Shown here: positions 6,971 to 14,197 of the stretch, piece after piece
Layout: every line of letters starts with the position of its first letter
How positions within the stretch are numbered: the first letter of the stretch is position 1
Origin: Candidatus Cryptobacteroides faecihippi
GTDB taxonomy: Bacteria > Bacteroidota > Bacteroidia > Bacteroidales > UBA932
Assembly: GCA_018066065.1 (NCBI GenBank)
Contig: JAGHSC010000007.1
Coordinates: 1-14,370 of the forward strand
DNA length: 14,370 nucleotides
Direction: 5' to 3'
Notes under the pieces: generated by a model
Seen by the model: only the letters and a program-made list of their open reading frames with translations
What the model was told of the DNA's origin: nothing
Databases searched by the model: none
Made by a program: the position numbers and the translations under genes

Positions 6971-8048
6971 GTCTCCACAAACACTAATTTCAAAACCCGG
7001 GACCGGATTCTACGATCTGGTGTCCGATTCATTTCTCAACACCTATCACATTGTAACCGACGAAGGCACCTGCAGGCTCATGGCCTCACCGGAAGTAGTC
7101 GGCTTCGATTCCTACTCAGCCATGGTCGCCCCTACCATCAGGGCCCTTGAGATTCTCAAGGAGAGGGACGCACGCAAGTTCGACAGGGCCAACATCCTGA
7201 CGATCCTCAGAGGCGGACTGAACTATCCGGTCGAGGAGGCCTGCAGCAAATGCGGCATCATGGTCTCCGACATCAGCTTCATGAGCTGCGAGAGGATCAT
7301 CCGCGACGGCATCATCACTGGCCTTGACGTGAAGTACGAGCAGGTACGCACCGAGCCCGACAACACGCTGATCATCGGCGACATCATCGCGAGCGGAGCA
7401 ACATTGAAGCTCTGTCTCAAGCACTTCGTCGACATACACAGGGCCAAGGGTCATTCCATCAGGAAGATCGTCTTCTTCACTGTCGGCGGCACAAAGGCCA
7501 TCGGCATGATGGAGGAGATGACCGCCGAGATCAGGACCTTCTGGCCTGACTTCGAAGGTTTCCAGTGCGTGTTCTACGAAGGAATCTTCACCGTCTACAC
7601 CGACAAGGGCGTGACAGGAGTCAACACCCCGGACATCGACTTCGGCTGGAAGGGAGCTGTCCTCGCACCGGAATTCAGGAAATACATCATCGAGTACGGC
7701 CACGCCCCGGCACTGCTTGAAAAGTGCATAATCTACGACGGAGGCGCAAGACGCTACCAGATCGATCTGCACTACGAAGAGGTGACCGACTACTGGAAAG
7801 CCCTGCTCAATGTGGCCGGCGAAGTCGACTTCCGCAGCTTCATCGCAGAAAAGGCAGGCTACGGCGAGGCGACTTACGAGCAGTGGTGCGAGCTGAACTG
7901 TTACCTCCCTTCCGAGGACCTGAAAGTCATCTACGATGAGGAGCAGGAATATGTGGAAGCGCTGGCAAAGGAATCACTCAGGGAGATCTGTCAGACGCGA
8001 CTCGAGCAATTGAAGAAAGACCTTGGCAAATACGAAACAAACCAATAG
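6969..8048 (+). CDS. Type I phosphoribosyltransferase of unassigned substrate
   Basis: A 359-aa cytosolic protein. The phosphoribosyltransferase core shows an ILRGGLNYPVEEA segment (79-91), similar to the RGG-type loop of nucleobase PRTases, and a PRPP loop LIIGDIIASGATL (134-146). Within that loop the second of the usual two acidic residues is kept (D138), but the first is glycine (G137), and ASGAT replaces the common TTGGT. This departs from the DDxxTTGxT pattern and from the VDPMLATG pattern of uracil PRTases. About 150 C-terminal residues beyond the core, rich in Trp, Tyr and acidic residues, are not a domain I recognise. The stop is two bases before the cytosine permease start, so the two form an operon. 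A nucleobase-salvage role using an imported base is a reasonable inference; the exact base is not shown. The ATG at 6969 is preferred because it follows the promoter and the frame reads well from there. Confidence 0.72.
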   Translation: MSPQTLISKPGTGFYDLVSDSFLNTYHIVTDEGTCRLMASPEVVGFDSYSAMVAPTIRALEILKERDARKFDRANILTILRGGLNYPVEEACSKCGIMVSDISFMSCERIIRDGIITGLDVKYEQVRTEPDNTLIIGDIIASGATLKLCLKHFVDIHRAKGHSIRKIVFFTVGGTKAIGMMEEMTAEIRTFWPDFEGFQCVFYEGIFTVYTDKGVTGVNTPDIDFGWKGAVLAPEFRKYIIEYGHAPALLEKCIIYDGGARRYQIDLHYEEVTDYWKALLNVAGEVDFRSFIAEKAGYGEATYEQWCELNCYLPSEDLKVIYDEEQEYVEALAKESLREICQTRLEQLKKDLGKYETNQ

Positions 8049-8050
8049 TT

Positions 8051-9292
8051 ATGAGCAACATCGATTTCGAAAAAAGCAAAGTTCCGGCAGCGCATCGCCG
8101 AAGCAACCTGACCCTATTCATGATCATGATGGGCTTCACATTCTTCTCCGCAAGCATGTGGGCCGGCCAGAACCTGGCCAACGGCCTGGATCTCAAGGGC
8201 TTCATCATGGCACTCATCCTCGGTGGAATCATCCTCGGAGCCTACACCGGAGCTCTCGGCTTCATCGGAGCTGAAAGCGGCCTCTCACTCGACCTCCTTT
8301 CAAAGAGGGTGTTCGGCGAAAAGGGAAGCTGGCTTCCAAGTTCAATGATCTCATTCACACAGATGGGCTGGTTCGGAGTCGGACTGGCAATGTTCGCAAT
8401 CCCTGTCGCCAAGGAACTTCTCGGACTTGAGGTAACCCCGGACTCGATGCCTTGGCAGGGCTACGCAATGGTTGCAGTGGCCGGCATCCTCATGACGGCC
8501 AGTGCCTATTTCGGAATCAAGAGCCTCACGATCATCAGCTACATAGCAGTTCCTCTCGTTGCCATCCTCGGCACCGTGGCCATGATCATGGCCGTCAGCA
8601 ATGGTGACAGCTCTCTCGTCGAGCAGTTCGCGAAGGGATCCAAGGACCTCTCCATCATCGCAGGTGCAGGACTCGTGATCGGAAGCTTCGTCTCCGGCGG
8701 AACCGCCACACCGAACTTCACCAGGTTCGCCAAGAGCGGAAAGATCGCCGCAATCATCACCGTCGCAGCCTTCTTCCTCGGCAACTCCCTTATGCTGCTC
8801 TTCGGCGCCATCTCGTCCATCTACGTCGGTGGAAACGACATCTTCGAGGTCATGCTCAACCTGAATCTCTTCTACTTTGCAGTCATTGTCCTCGGCCTCA
8901 ACATCTGGACAACCAACGACAACGCAATCTACTCCACCGGACTCGGACTGTCAAGCATGACCGGACTGTCAAAGAAGTCGATGGTGCTCGTCTCCGGAAT
9001 CATCGGAACGATTGCGGCCGTCTGGCTCTACTGGAACTTCTGCGGCTGGCTCAACATCCTCAACTGTACCCTTCCTCCTGTCGGAATCATCCTCGTCATC
9101 GGCTACTTCATGAACCGCAAGGAGATTCTCACAGACGAGGACAAGACATTCAATGTCAACTGGTTCGCAGTTGCTGGCGTGATTGTCGGAGCTGTAGTTG
9201 CAAACCTCCTGCACTGGGGCATCGCCTCAATCAACGGAATGGTCACCGCAGCGATCATATTCATTGCGGGCAAGCTTGTCTGCAGGAAATAG
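8051..9292 (+). CDS. codB: Cytosine permease, NCS1 family
   Basis: Inner-membrane importer of 413 aa with about twelve hydrophobic segments, the normal size. It closely follows E. coli CodB as I recall that sequence: GFTFFSASMWAGQNL near the N-terminus, KGSWLPSSMISFTQMGWFGVGLAMFAIPVAKE, the SFVSGGTATPNFTRFA region, AFFLGNSLMLLFGA, and VLGLNIWTTNDNAIYSTGLG, the last being highly characteristic. Cytosine uptake with H+ or Na+ is the known role of the family. It begins two bases after the phosphoribosyltransferase stop, and no cytosine deaminase (codA) gene is in the window. It meets the HsdR-N gene tail to tail with only six bases between stops, with no visible terminator in the gap. NCS1 members can transport related bases, so cytosine as the actual substrate is likely but not proven. 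Confidence 0.9.
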   Translation: MSNIDFEKSKVPAAHRRSNLTLFMIMMGFTFFSASMWAGQNLANGLDLKGFIMALILGGIILGAYTGALGFIGAESGLSLDLLSKRVFGEKGSWLPSSMISFTQMGWFGVGLAMFAIPVAKELLGLEVTPDSMPWQGYAMVAVAGILMTASAYFGIKSLTIISYIAVPLVAILGTVAMIMAVSNGDSSLVEQFAKGSKDLSIIAGAGLVIGSFVSGGTATPNFTRFAKSGKIAAIITVAAFFLGNSLMLLFGAISSIYVGGNDIFEVMLNLNLFYFAVIVLGLNIWTTNDNAIYSTGLGLSSMTGLSKKSMVLVSGIIGTIAAVWLYWNFCGWLNILNCTLPPVGIILVIGYFMNRKEILTDEDKTFNVNWFAVAGVIVGAVVANLLHWGIASINGMVTAAIIFIAGKLVCRK

Positions 9293-9298
9293 CAAGTC

Positions 9299-9700
9299 TC
9301 AGGAATCGAGATTCATCTCTTCCCAGAGCGGGAAGGTCTTCAGCTGAGAGAAGGAATCCCCTTCTCTCCTGAAGGCAAATGTCCTGCGCCCGTTAGTGAT
9401 CACTATGAACGGGACATCCAGGACCATGTTGTAGCGCAGTGCCTGCTCGAGCACATCCGGCCCGAGCTCCACCGTCTCGCGCTTGCACTCAACCACCATC
9501 AGTGGTGAAAGGCCGCGTCCGTAGACCAGGATGTCGGCACGGAAGTCCTTCTGCCCGAACTTCATGGCCACTTCGCTCATCATCATGTGCACAGGCACCT
9601 TGAGCTGGTCGCGGAGCACGGTGATGAACCACTGGCGAACCTTTTCCTCAGGTGTCAGGGCGACTTCCTTCTTTCTCAGCGGGTCCCAGATCCTTTCCAT
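9299..9700 (-). CDS. Small HsdR-N (type I restriction R N-terminal) domain protein
   Basis: The product is 133 aa. It matches the stand-alone HsdR_N_2-type proteins common in Bacteroidota: WDPLRKKEVALTPEEKVRQ at the N-terminus, then a PD-(D/E)XK nuclease core with E43, D56 (RADILVY) and E71-x-K73 (VVECK), followed by EQALRYN and VITNGRR. The catalytic residues are present, so nuclease-like chemistry is possible, but no helicase, methylase or specificity subunit is nearby, and the function of these orphan proteins is not known to me. Relatives usually have some 15-20 more N-terminal residues before the DP(I/L)RKK segment, so this one may be shortened. The codons upstream in frame (LDPKIVDA) contain no start. 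It begins 8 bp after the GH92 stop, on the same strand. Confidence 0.75.
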   Translation of the reverse strand: MERIWDPLRKKEVALTPEEKVRQWFITVLRDQLKVPVHMMMSEVAMKFGQKDFRADILVYGRGLSPLMVVECKRETVELGPDVLEQALRYNMVLDVPFIVITNGRRTFAFRREGDSFSQLKTFPLWEEMNLDS

Positions 9701-9708
9701 GGCATCAA

Positions 9709-11682
9709 CTATCTTCGGATCGAGATCTTGTCGAAGAACGGAATCCCTTCCTCGAACTCACCGCTTACAGGATTGACGGGATACCTGCCGATGGCTGTCC
9801 AGACGTACCAGGCAGACATCTGGCCGCAGTCCTCATTGCCGCAGAGCCCGCCCGGCTCATTGGTGTAGAATTCATCCATCACCTGTCTCAGGTACTTCTC
9901 CATCAGGTCCTTGCGGCCCACCTTGCCGAGGAGATAGATGTCGTGGTGGCTTGGCTCATTGCCGTGGACATACTGTCCGATCATGCCGGTGCTGAAGATC
10001 GGAAGCTCGTCATCCTCACCAGCGCTATGGGTGAACATTTCCTCAAGGCGCTGCGCGAACCTGTCCTCGCCTCCCATAAGCTCCATCAGGCCTTCGATGT
10101 CATGCTGCACGGCGAAAAGATACTGCCATGCATTGCTCTCGCAGTAGCTTTCGACATACTCGTCCGGATTGAACGGTTCCACGAATCTGCCGTCTGCAAG
10201 CCTCGGCTGGAAGAAGCCAGTCTCAGGATTGAAGAGGTTGCGGTAGTTCCGCGAGCGCTCGTAGAACACGGCTGCGGTGTCCTTCCTGCCCAGCATCTCT
10301 GCCAGACGGGCGATGCACCAGTCGTCGTAGGAATATTCAAGTGTGCGGCTCACCTCCCAGTTCTCCTGACCAACGTTGCCGGAGGAGATGTAGCCTTTCT
10401 CCCTGTACTCGCCTATCCCTCGGTAGCTGTCCATCCCGGCAGTCCTGACACAGAGATCAAGAGCCTTCTGCGCATCGAACCCGCGCACGCCCTTGGCGTA
10501 GGCCTCGGCGATGACGGAGGCAGCGTGGTAGCCTATCATCATGTCGGTCTCGCTCCCCCACATGTTCCAGCCAGGAAGCCTGCCGTTCTGGTCGGCAAAC
10601 TCGATCATCGAGATGACCATGTCGCGTGCCCTGTCCGGGCAAATTTCCAGATAGAGAGGGTGGGCGGCACGGTAAGTATCCCAGATTGAGAACGTTGAGT
10701 AATTCTGCCAGCCGTCTGCCTGATGGGTCTTTCCATCCGGTCCAAGGTAGAGTCCATCCACATCGCAGTACAGGGTCGGTGCCTGATGGACATGGTAGAG
10801 AGCAGTGTAGAACTTGCTTCTGTCGCCTTCCCTGCCCCCTGAGACTTCGATGCTTCCAAGTGCCTCGTCCCATGAATCTTCCGCTTCGGCAAGAACGGCC
10901 TCGAACGATTTGCCGTCAACCTCCGAGAAGTTCTTCCAGGCTCCCTCGAGACCAGTTCCGGAAATGGCGGTGCTGACAGTCACCTCCGATCCTTCAGACA
11001 CATTGAAATCAAAGATGTACAAAGAGTCAGCAGAGCATCCAAGGAACGGCTCCGAGAACTTCGACACGAACCAGACCTTCTGGTTGCGGGCCCATCCGTC
11101 GGAGAATCGCCATCCCTGGACAGTGCAGCTGTCAACAATGTCCAGATGCTGCTCCACGGTGGCATCCCAGTTGGTAGCCTTCGTGAGGTTCAAGATGATG
11201 CTGGCATCTCCGGAACGTGAGAATGTGTATTTCTGGACACCGCAGCGGGGCGAAGCGGTCAGCTCGACCTTGATGTCATAGTCGTCCAGGACAACGCTGT
11301 AGTAGCCGGCATGAGCCTGCTCGCGCTCATGCGAGAAGGCCGAATGGATGCCCAGCGGTGCAGGGGCTTCCTTCCATGGGCGCATCACCGGGAGGTACGA
11401 GATGTCGTAAAGGTCACCGGCACCCGTTCCGGAAAGATGGGTGTGGGAGAAGCCTGCAATCGTGCTGTCCGGGTAGAAGTAGCCGGAGATGTAGTCCCAT
11501 CCGGGCACTCCGTTGTCCGGGCTGAGCTGCACCATGCCGAACGGGGCCTGGGCTCCAGGATAGGTGTTGCCTGTGAAATCGGTACCCACGAATGGGTTCA
11601 CTTCCATGCAGAGACGCGCTGCCGGGGTCTCTCCGCACGCGGCAAGGACAGACAGCAGGGCAACTATCGCGATTTTTTTCAT
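9709..11682 (-). CDS. Glycoside hydrolase family 92 alpha-mannosidase lipoprotein, C-terminally short
   Basis: GH92 enzymes are calcium-dependent exo-alpha-mannosidases acting on N-glycans and yeast mannan. From the ATG at 11682 the protein is 657 aa. A lipoprotein signal (VLAAC, Cys16) gives surface or periplasmic anchoring. The N-terminal beta-sandwich has NPFVGTDFTGNTYPGAQAPFG and GFSHTHLSGTG. The catalytic barrel has FSIWDTYRAAHPLY, YSYDDWCIARLAE, CESNAWQY (E515, the likely acid), GQYVHGNEPSHH, and NEDCGQMSAWYVW (D618, the likely base region). It then stops at YPVNPVSGEFEEGIPFFDKISIRR, where relatives continue for roughly 80-100 residues of C-terminal beta structure. The open-frame start at 11757 is rejected, since the signal peptide begins at 11682. 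A -7 element (TATCTTTG, 11711-11704) lies upstream. Family is certain; linkage specificity and activity are not. Confidence 0.88.
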   Translation of the reverse strand: MKKIAIVALLSVLAACGETPAARLCMEVNPFVGTDFTGNTYPGAQAPFGMVQLSPDNGVPGWDYISGYFYPDSTIAGFSHTHLSGTGAGDLYDISYLPVMRPWKEAPAPLGIHSAFSHEREQAHAGYYSVVLDDYDIKVELTASPRCGVQKYTFSRSGDASIILNLTKATNWDATVEQHLDIVDSCTVQGWRFSDGWARNQKVWFVSKFSEPFLGCSADSLYIFDFNVSEGSEVTVSTAISGTGLEGAWKNFSEVDGKSFEAVLAEAEDSWDEALGSIEVSGGREGDRSKFYTALYHVHQAPTLYCDVDGLYLGPDGKTHQADGWQNYSTFSIWDTYRAAHPLYLEICPDRARDMVISMIEFADQNGRLPGWNMWGSETDMMIGYHAASVIAEAYAKGVRGFDAQKALDLCVRTAGMDSYRGIGEYREKGYISSGNVGQENWEVSRTLEYSYDDWCIARLAEMLGRKDTAAVFYERSRNYRNLFNPETGFFQPRLADGRFVEPFNPDEYVESYCESNAWQYLFAVQHDIEGLMELMGGEDRFAQRLEEMFTHSAGEDDELPIFSTGMIGQYVHGNEPSHHDIYLLGKVGRKDLMEKYLRQVMDEFYTNEPGGLCGNEDCGQMSAWYVWTAIGRYPVNPVSGEFEEGIPFFDKISIRR

Positions 11683-11703
11683 ATTCAATGGATTGATTTG
11701 GTA

Positions 11704-11711
11704 CAAAGATA
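11704..11711 (-). promoter_or_regulatory. -7 promoter element of GH92
   Basis: On the minus strand TATCTTTG matches TAnnTTTG exactly, 21 bp before the GH92 ATG. I see no good -33 match. It lies in the 74-bp region shared with the divergent gene at 11757. Confidence 0.5.
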
Positions 11712-11756
11712 CCATTTTTTTCCTACCTTGCGGCCTCGACAGAATAATCATAAGCA

Positions 11757-12914
11757 ATGAAGAAAGTATTGTTTATAGTTGCAACGCTGATTGCGTTTGC
11801 TTCATGTACGGAAAGGAAGGCTTCCATCCCTGCCTACGCATGGTACGGATGGGACAAGGCAAGGATGTCTGCAGACAGTCTCAGGCAATGCTTCGAGACT
11901 TGGAAGAGCCATGGCATCGTCGGAGTCTGCATCGAGAACGGCAACTTCGACAACCCTGGCACGATCGACCAGATCAGGGAAAGTGCGAAGATTGCTCATG
12001 AGGTTGGCCTGGAGTTCCATGCATGGATCCCGACAAGCCTTCAGAGAGGCTGCGACTCGACTTGGTACACAGTCAACAGGTACGGCAAGTCTGCCTACAC
12101 TCCTGAGGACAGGGCCTACGTGGACTACTACACAACCGTGGACCCTCACAACCCGGAGGTGATGGAGTATCTCGCATCGAAGTACGCAGAAGTGGCTGAG
12201 ATTCCGGAAGTTGACTACATCCAGCTCGACTACGTCCGTTACGCCGACGTCATCCTCTCGGAGGGTCTCTGGGAGAAGTATGAGGGCAGGATCGACCACA
12301 CCTGGCGCACCGAGGACGGCAAGGTCAGGGAGTACCCGGCAGCCGACTACTGCTACTGCTACGCCTGCGTGGCCGACTTCAAGGAAAAGACAGGAATAGA
12401 CATACGCGAGGCTGTTGCCGCAGGCCAGGACCCTCAGGAGATCGCCGAGTGGGCACAGTTCCGCTGCGACAATGTGACCGCTCTCGTCAAGGCCATCGCC
12501 GATGCAGTCCATGCCAAGGGCAAGAAGATCAGCGCTGACGTTTTCCCCGGCCCTGCAAGCCATGCTGAATGGATGGTCCGCCAGCAGTGGGACAAGTGGG
12601 ATGTGGATGCTTTCTTCCCGATGAACTACAATGACTTCTACATGGAGCCTGCCTCATGGGTCGGCACCATCACCGCCGAGGAGACCGCTTCCACCGACAA
12701 GCCTGTCTACAGCGGACTCTTCATCTGCCGCGACTGGCAGCACAAGGCAGACATCGTGGATCCGGAGAATTCAGGACTGCTTCCTTCCGAGATCGGAGAG
12801 GCTGTCAAGGGTGCAATGAAGGCTGGAGCAGCCGGCATCTGCCTCTTCACTCCCGGCAGTATGACCGACGAGCACTGGGCCGAGTTCGACAAGGCCCTTG
12901 GCCTCACTGACTAG
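11757..12914 (+). CDS. Putative TIM-barrel glycosidase-like lipoprotein
   Basis: A 385-aa secreted protein with a clear lipoprotein signal (MKKVLFIVATLIAFASC, Cys17). The mature part resembles the hypothetical glycosidase TIM-barrel proteins (GHL/DUF4015-like group): YAWYGW at the first strand, an early HGIVGVCIENG strand, GLEFHAWIPTS, then VDYIQLDYVRYAD, the family-like strand with acidic and aromatic residues, KKISADVFPGPASH, VDAFFPMNYNDFY and a final AAGICLFTPGSM. Candidate acidic active-site residues are in QLDYVRY and SADVFPG, but I cannot name a catalytic pair. It diverges from GH92, and the next small lipoprotein gene follows after 28 bp, so these form one unit. Its presence beside GH92 and GH16 suggests glycan processing. 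Substrate is unknown. Confidence 0.65.
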   Translation: MKKVLFIVATLIAFASCTERKASIPAYAWYGWDKARMSADSLRQCFETWKSHGIVGVCIENGNFDNPGTIDQIRESAKIAHEVGLEFHAWIPTSLQRGCDSTWYTVNRYGKSAYTPEDRAYVDYYTTVDPHNPEVMEYLASKYAEVAEIPEVDYIQLDYVRYADVILSEGLWEKYEGRIDHTWRTEDGKVREYPAADYCYCYACVADFKEKTGIDIREAVAAGQDPQEIAEWAQFRCDNVTALVKAIADAVHAKGKKISADVFPGPASHAEWMVRQQWDKWDVDAFFPMNYNDFYMEPASWVGTITAEETASTDKPVYSGLFICRDWQHKADIVDPENSGLLPSEIGEAVKGAMKAGAAGICLFTPGSMTDEHWAEFDKALGLTD

Positions 12915-12942
12915 ACTTCGACAAACCAAACTTCAAACTTCA

Positions 12943-13479
12943 ATGAAAACTTCGCCAGAAAGACTGGCGGCCGCAATGGCCGCCATCATTCTTCTATCCA
13001 CATGTGCCTGCACGAAGGATGGAAGCAGCAATGATGATTCCGGAGACATGATCCGGATCGGTGTAATGTGCCACCAGGTCAGGAGCGCAGGACTATTCCG
13101 AGACCCTCTGGGAGGGGGCTATGACATTGTCCTTGCCTCGGAGCCGCAGAGGCTCGACCATGGGATGGAGGAGCCTCCGGTCGGTGTCCATCTGGAGATC
13201 GACATTCCTTCCGGGCTGATGGGTGCAGGTTCCATTGACCTTGCCTCCCAGGAGGAAGATCCTGACTGGACATTCTGCTACTCAGCAGGTTCCGCTGATG
13301 ACGAAGTCAGTCTGAAAGGGTACGGCGACCTTCGCTACGGCAGGCTGGCCGCTTCCTTTGCGGCGGGTGTCCTCCACCTTGAGTTCCATGCCCTCGACGA
13401 GGACGGGATGGTTGTGGGTTGCTCCTTCGACGGGAGGCCGGACATCGCGGGAGAATACATCTGGCGCTGGGACATGTAA
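12943..13479 (+). CDS. Small lipoprotein of unknown function
   Basis: I do not recognise this 178-aa protein. The ATG at 12943 is followed by a signal peptide (MKTSPERLAAAMAAIILLSTCAC) that ends in Cys residues at 21 and 23, either of which could be the lipid-anchored one, though neither lipobox is ideal. A low-complexity linker (DGSSNDDSGD) follows, then an acidic domain with alternating hydrophobic strands (VHLEIDIPSGL, LHLEFHALDEDG), suggesting a beta-sandwich. The longer open frame from 12898 overlaps the previous gene and its first 15 residues are not signal-like. It lies 28 bp after the putative glycosidase, on the same strand, so co-expression and an accessory surface role are likely, but there is no direct evidence of function. 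Confidence 0.6.
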   Translation: MKTSPERLAAAMAAIILLSTCACTKDGSSNDDSGDMIRIGVMCHQVRSAGLFRDPLGGGYDIVLASEPQRLDHGMEEPPVGVHLEIDIPSGLMGAGSIDLASQEEDPDWTFCYSAGSADDEVSLKGYGDLRYGRLAASFAAGVLHLEFHALDEDGMVVGCSFDGRPDIAGEYIWRWDM

Positions 13480-13489
13480 GGCTGAATCG

Positions 13490-13520
13490 TGTGCATATTC
13501 AAGGAATATGTGTATATTTG
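13490..13520 (+). promoter_or_regulatory. Promoter of ssrA
   Basis: TATATTTG (13513-13520) matches the -7 consensus exactly, with TGTG (13490-13493, three of four bases of TTTG) 19 bp upstream. The mature RNA begins 13 bases after the -7 box, consistent with a short leader removed by RNase P. Confidence 0.65.
13494..13510. repeat. Inverted repeat filling the ssrA promoter spacer
   Basis: CATATTC (13494-13500) and GAATATG (13504-13510) are perfectly complementary with a three-base spacer. They occupy 17 of the 19 bp between the -33 and -7 elements, where a bound dimer could affect polymerase. It could instead be chance or a weak hairpin after the preceding gene. Confidence 0.5.
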
Positions 13521-13532
13521 CAGTTCCACCTT

Positions 13533-13927
13533 GGGGATGTACTGGTTTCGACAGCACCGATCCCGGGCGGTAAGCACGTCGGGCTCCTGGAGGGCCGGCC
13601 CGTCAAACTGGCTCTTCAAAAATTAGTTGCTGATAACAACTACGCACTCGCTGCCTAATCGACCAAGTCGCTTAGCTTAATCCGAGCCGCCAAGGATGCG
13701 GCTCCGACGAGTATCCCGCGGACTTTAGGCCTTCTCTGTTCCGACTTCGGGGTATCATTCAAGAAGGATGCGCCAGTGGATTCCTTTAAAGCTGGCAAAG
13801 ATTCAGAGGATAAGCTTCGGAGAGCCCGCCTTCCGGCATTCCGTTTCCGACAATCAAAGGATGGATAAGCGTGTAGAAAGCTTCCTGGTACGGTGTTTGG
13901 ACGGCGGTTCGACTCCGCCCATCTCCA
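13533..13927 (+). ncRNA. ssrA: Transfer-messenger RNA (tmRNA)
   Basis: tmRNA rescues stalled ribosomes and tags their products for proteolysis. The 5' end GGGGATG pairs with 3' CATCTCC (13920-13926, one G-U) to form the seven-base-pair acceptor stem, with discriminator A at 13927. GGTTTCGAC near the 5' end is the diagnostic tmRNA segment, and GGTTCGACTCC (13906-13916) is the T arm. The next bases after A73 are CGA, so CCA is not encoded and must be added by the Cca enzyme. Length is about 395 bases, usual for a one-piece tmRNA. The promoter and terminator are listed separately. The pseudoknot regions between the tag and the 3' end were not folded. Identification is firm; ends are from the acceptor stem. 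Confidence 0.95.
13629..13658 (+). other. tmRNA tag reading frame, peptide ADNNYALAA
   Basis: The resume codon is GCT at 13629, preceded by TAGTT, which corresponds to the TAGTC element before the resume codon in E. coli. The tag reads A-D-N-N-Y-A-L-A-A and ends with TAA (13656-13658). The YALAA end is the ClpXP/ClpAP recognition signal. Confidence 0.88.
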
Positions 13928-13972
13928 CGAAAAGGGCCACTCAGACTTCTGAGTGGCCCTTTTCGTGGAGAT
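13921..13972 (+). terminator. Extended perfect hairpin terminator of ssrA
   Basis: The arms 13921-13944 and 13949-13972 are perfectly complementary over 24 bp with loop ACTT. The inner part is a classic A-tract/stem/T-tract terminator (CCCTTTT on the right arm). The outer nine or so pairs use the 3' acceptor strand of the tmRNA itself. Confidence 0.85.
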
Positions 13973-14197
13973 AAACATACCATTCATTGGGGAGGAATCC
14001 CCAACCCCCTCTTGGAGTCCTCTCAGATATCTGGGAGGCATTTTTCTATTTAGTTACCCCAAATCGTACAATTTCAAAAACTGTAATATACTAAGGTTAA
14101 ACTTATATAAACCGTCCACAACTTTTAGTGGACACACATGTAGTTTCAGTAGTATTATTGATGCAAAAACAAGGTCAATAAGTTAAGAGAAATCTTA
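13973..14197. other. A+T-rich gene-free stretch downstream of ssrA
   Basis: No family-like open frame is seen on either strand. Contents are a short inverted repeat TTGGGG/CCCCAA (13987-14004), a second terminator-like hairpin (14019-14045), and a hairpin with arms GTCCAC (14114-14119) and GTGGAC (14128-14133) that might end the leftward gene at 14198. From about 14040 the DNA is visibly richer in A+T than the rest of the window. Confidence 0.5.
14019..14045 (+). terminator. Second terminator-like hairpin
   Basis: CCTCTCAG (14019-14026) and CTGGGAGG (14031-14038) pair over eight bases with one G-U, loop ATAT, followed by CA and a run of five T (14041-14045). It may be a back-up terminator for ssrA. 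Confidence 0.5.

Noticed and set aside
7116..7772. Minus-strand open frame opposite the phosphoribosyltransferase
   Set aside because: Antisense shadow; the plus-strand gene has the PRPP loop and operon context.
9652..10689. Long plus-strand open frame (345 codons) opposite GH92
   Set aside because: It lies antisense to a clear GH92 gene with conserved motifs; the predicted protein has no recognisable domain and reflects the G+C-rich codon pattern of the real strand.
11802..12563. Minus-strand open frame opposite the putative glycosidase
   Set aside because: The plus-strand gene has a signal peptide and TIM-barrel-like strands; the antisense frame has neither.
6061..13479. Polysaccharide utilisation locus
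   Set aside because: GH16, GH92 and a putative glycosidase are present, but there is no SusC/SusD pair and no regulator, and they are in separate units mixed with housekeeping genes.
13533..13927. Open reading frames across the ssrA region on both strands
   Set aside because: The sequence is fully explained by tmRNA; only the nine-residue tag is translated. Similar peptides on both strands come from the perfect inverted repeat.
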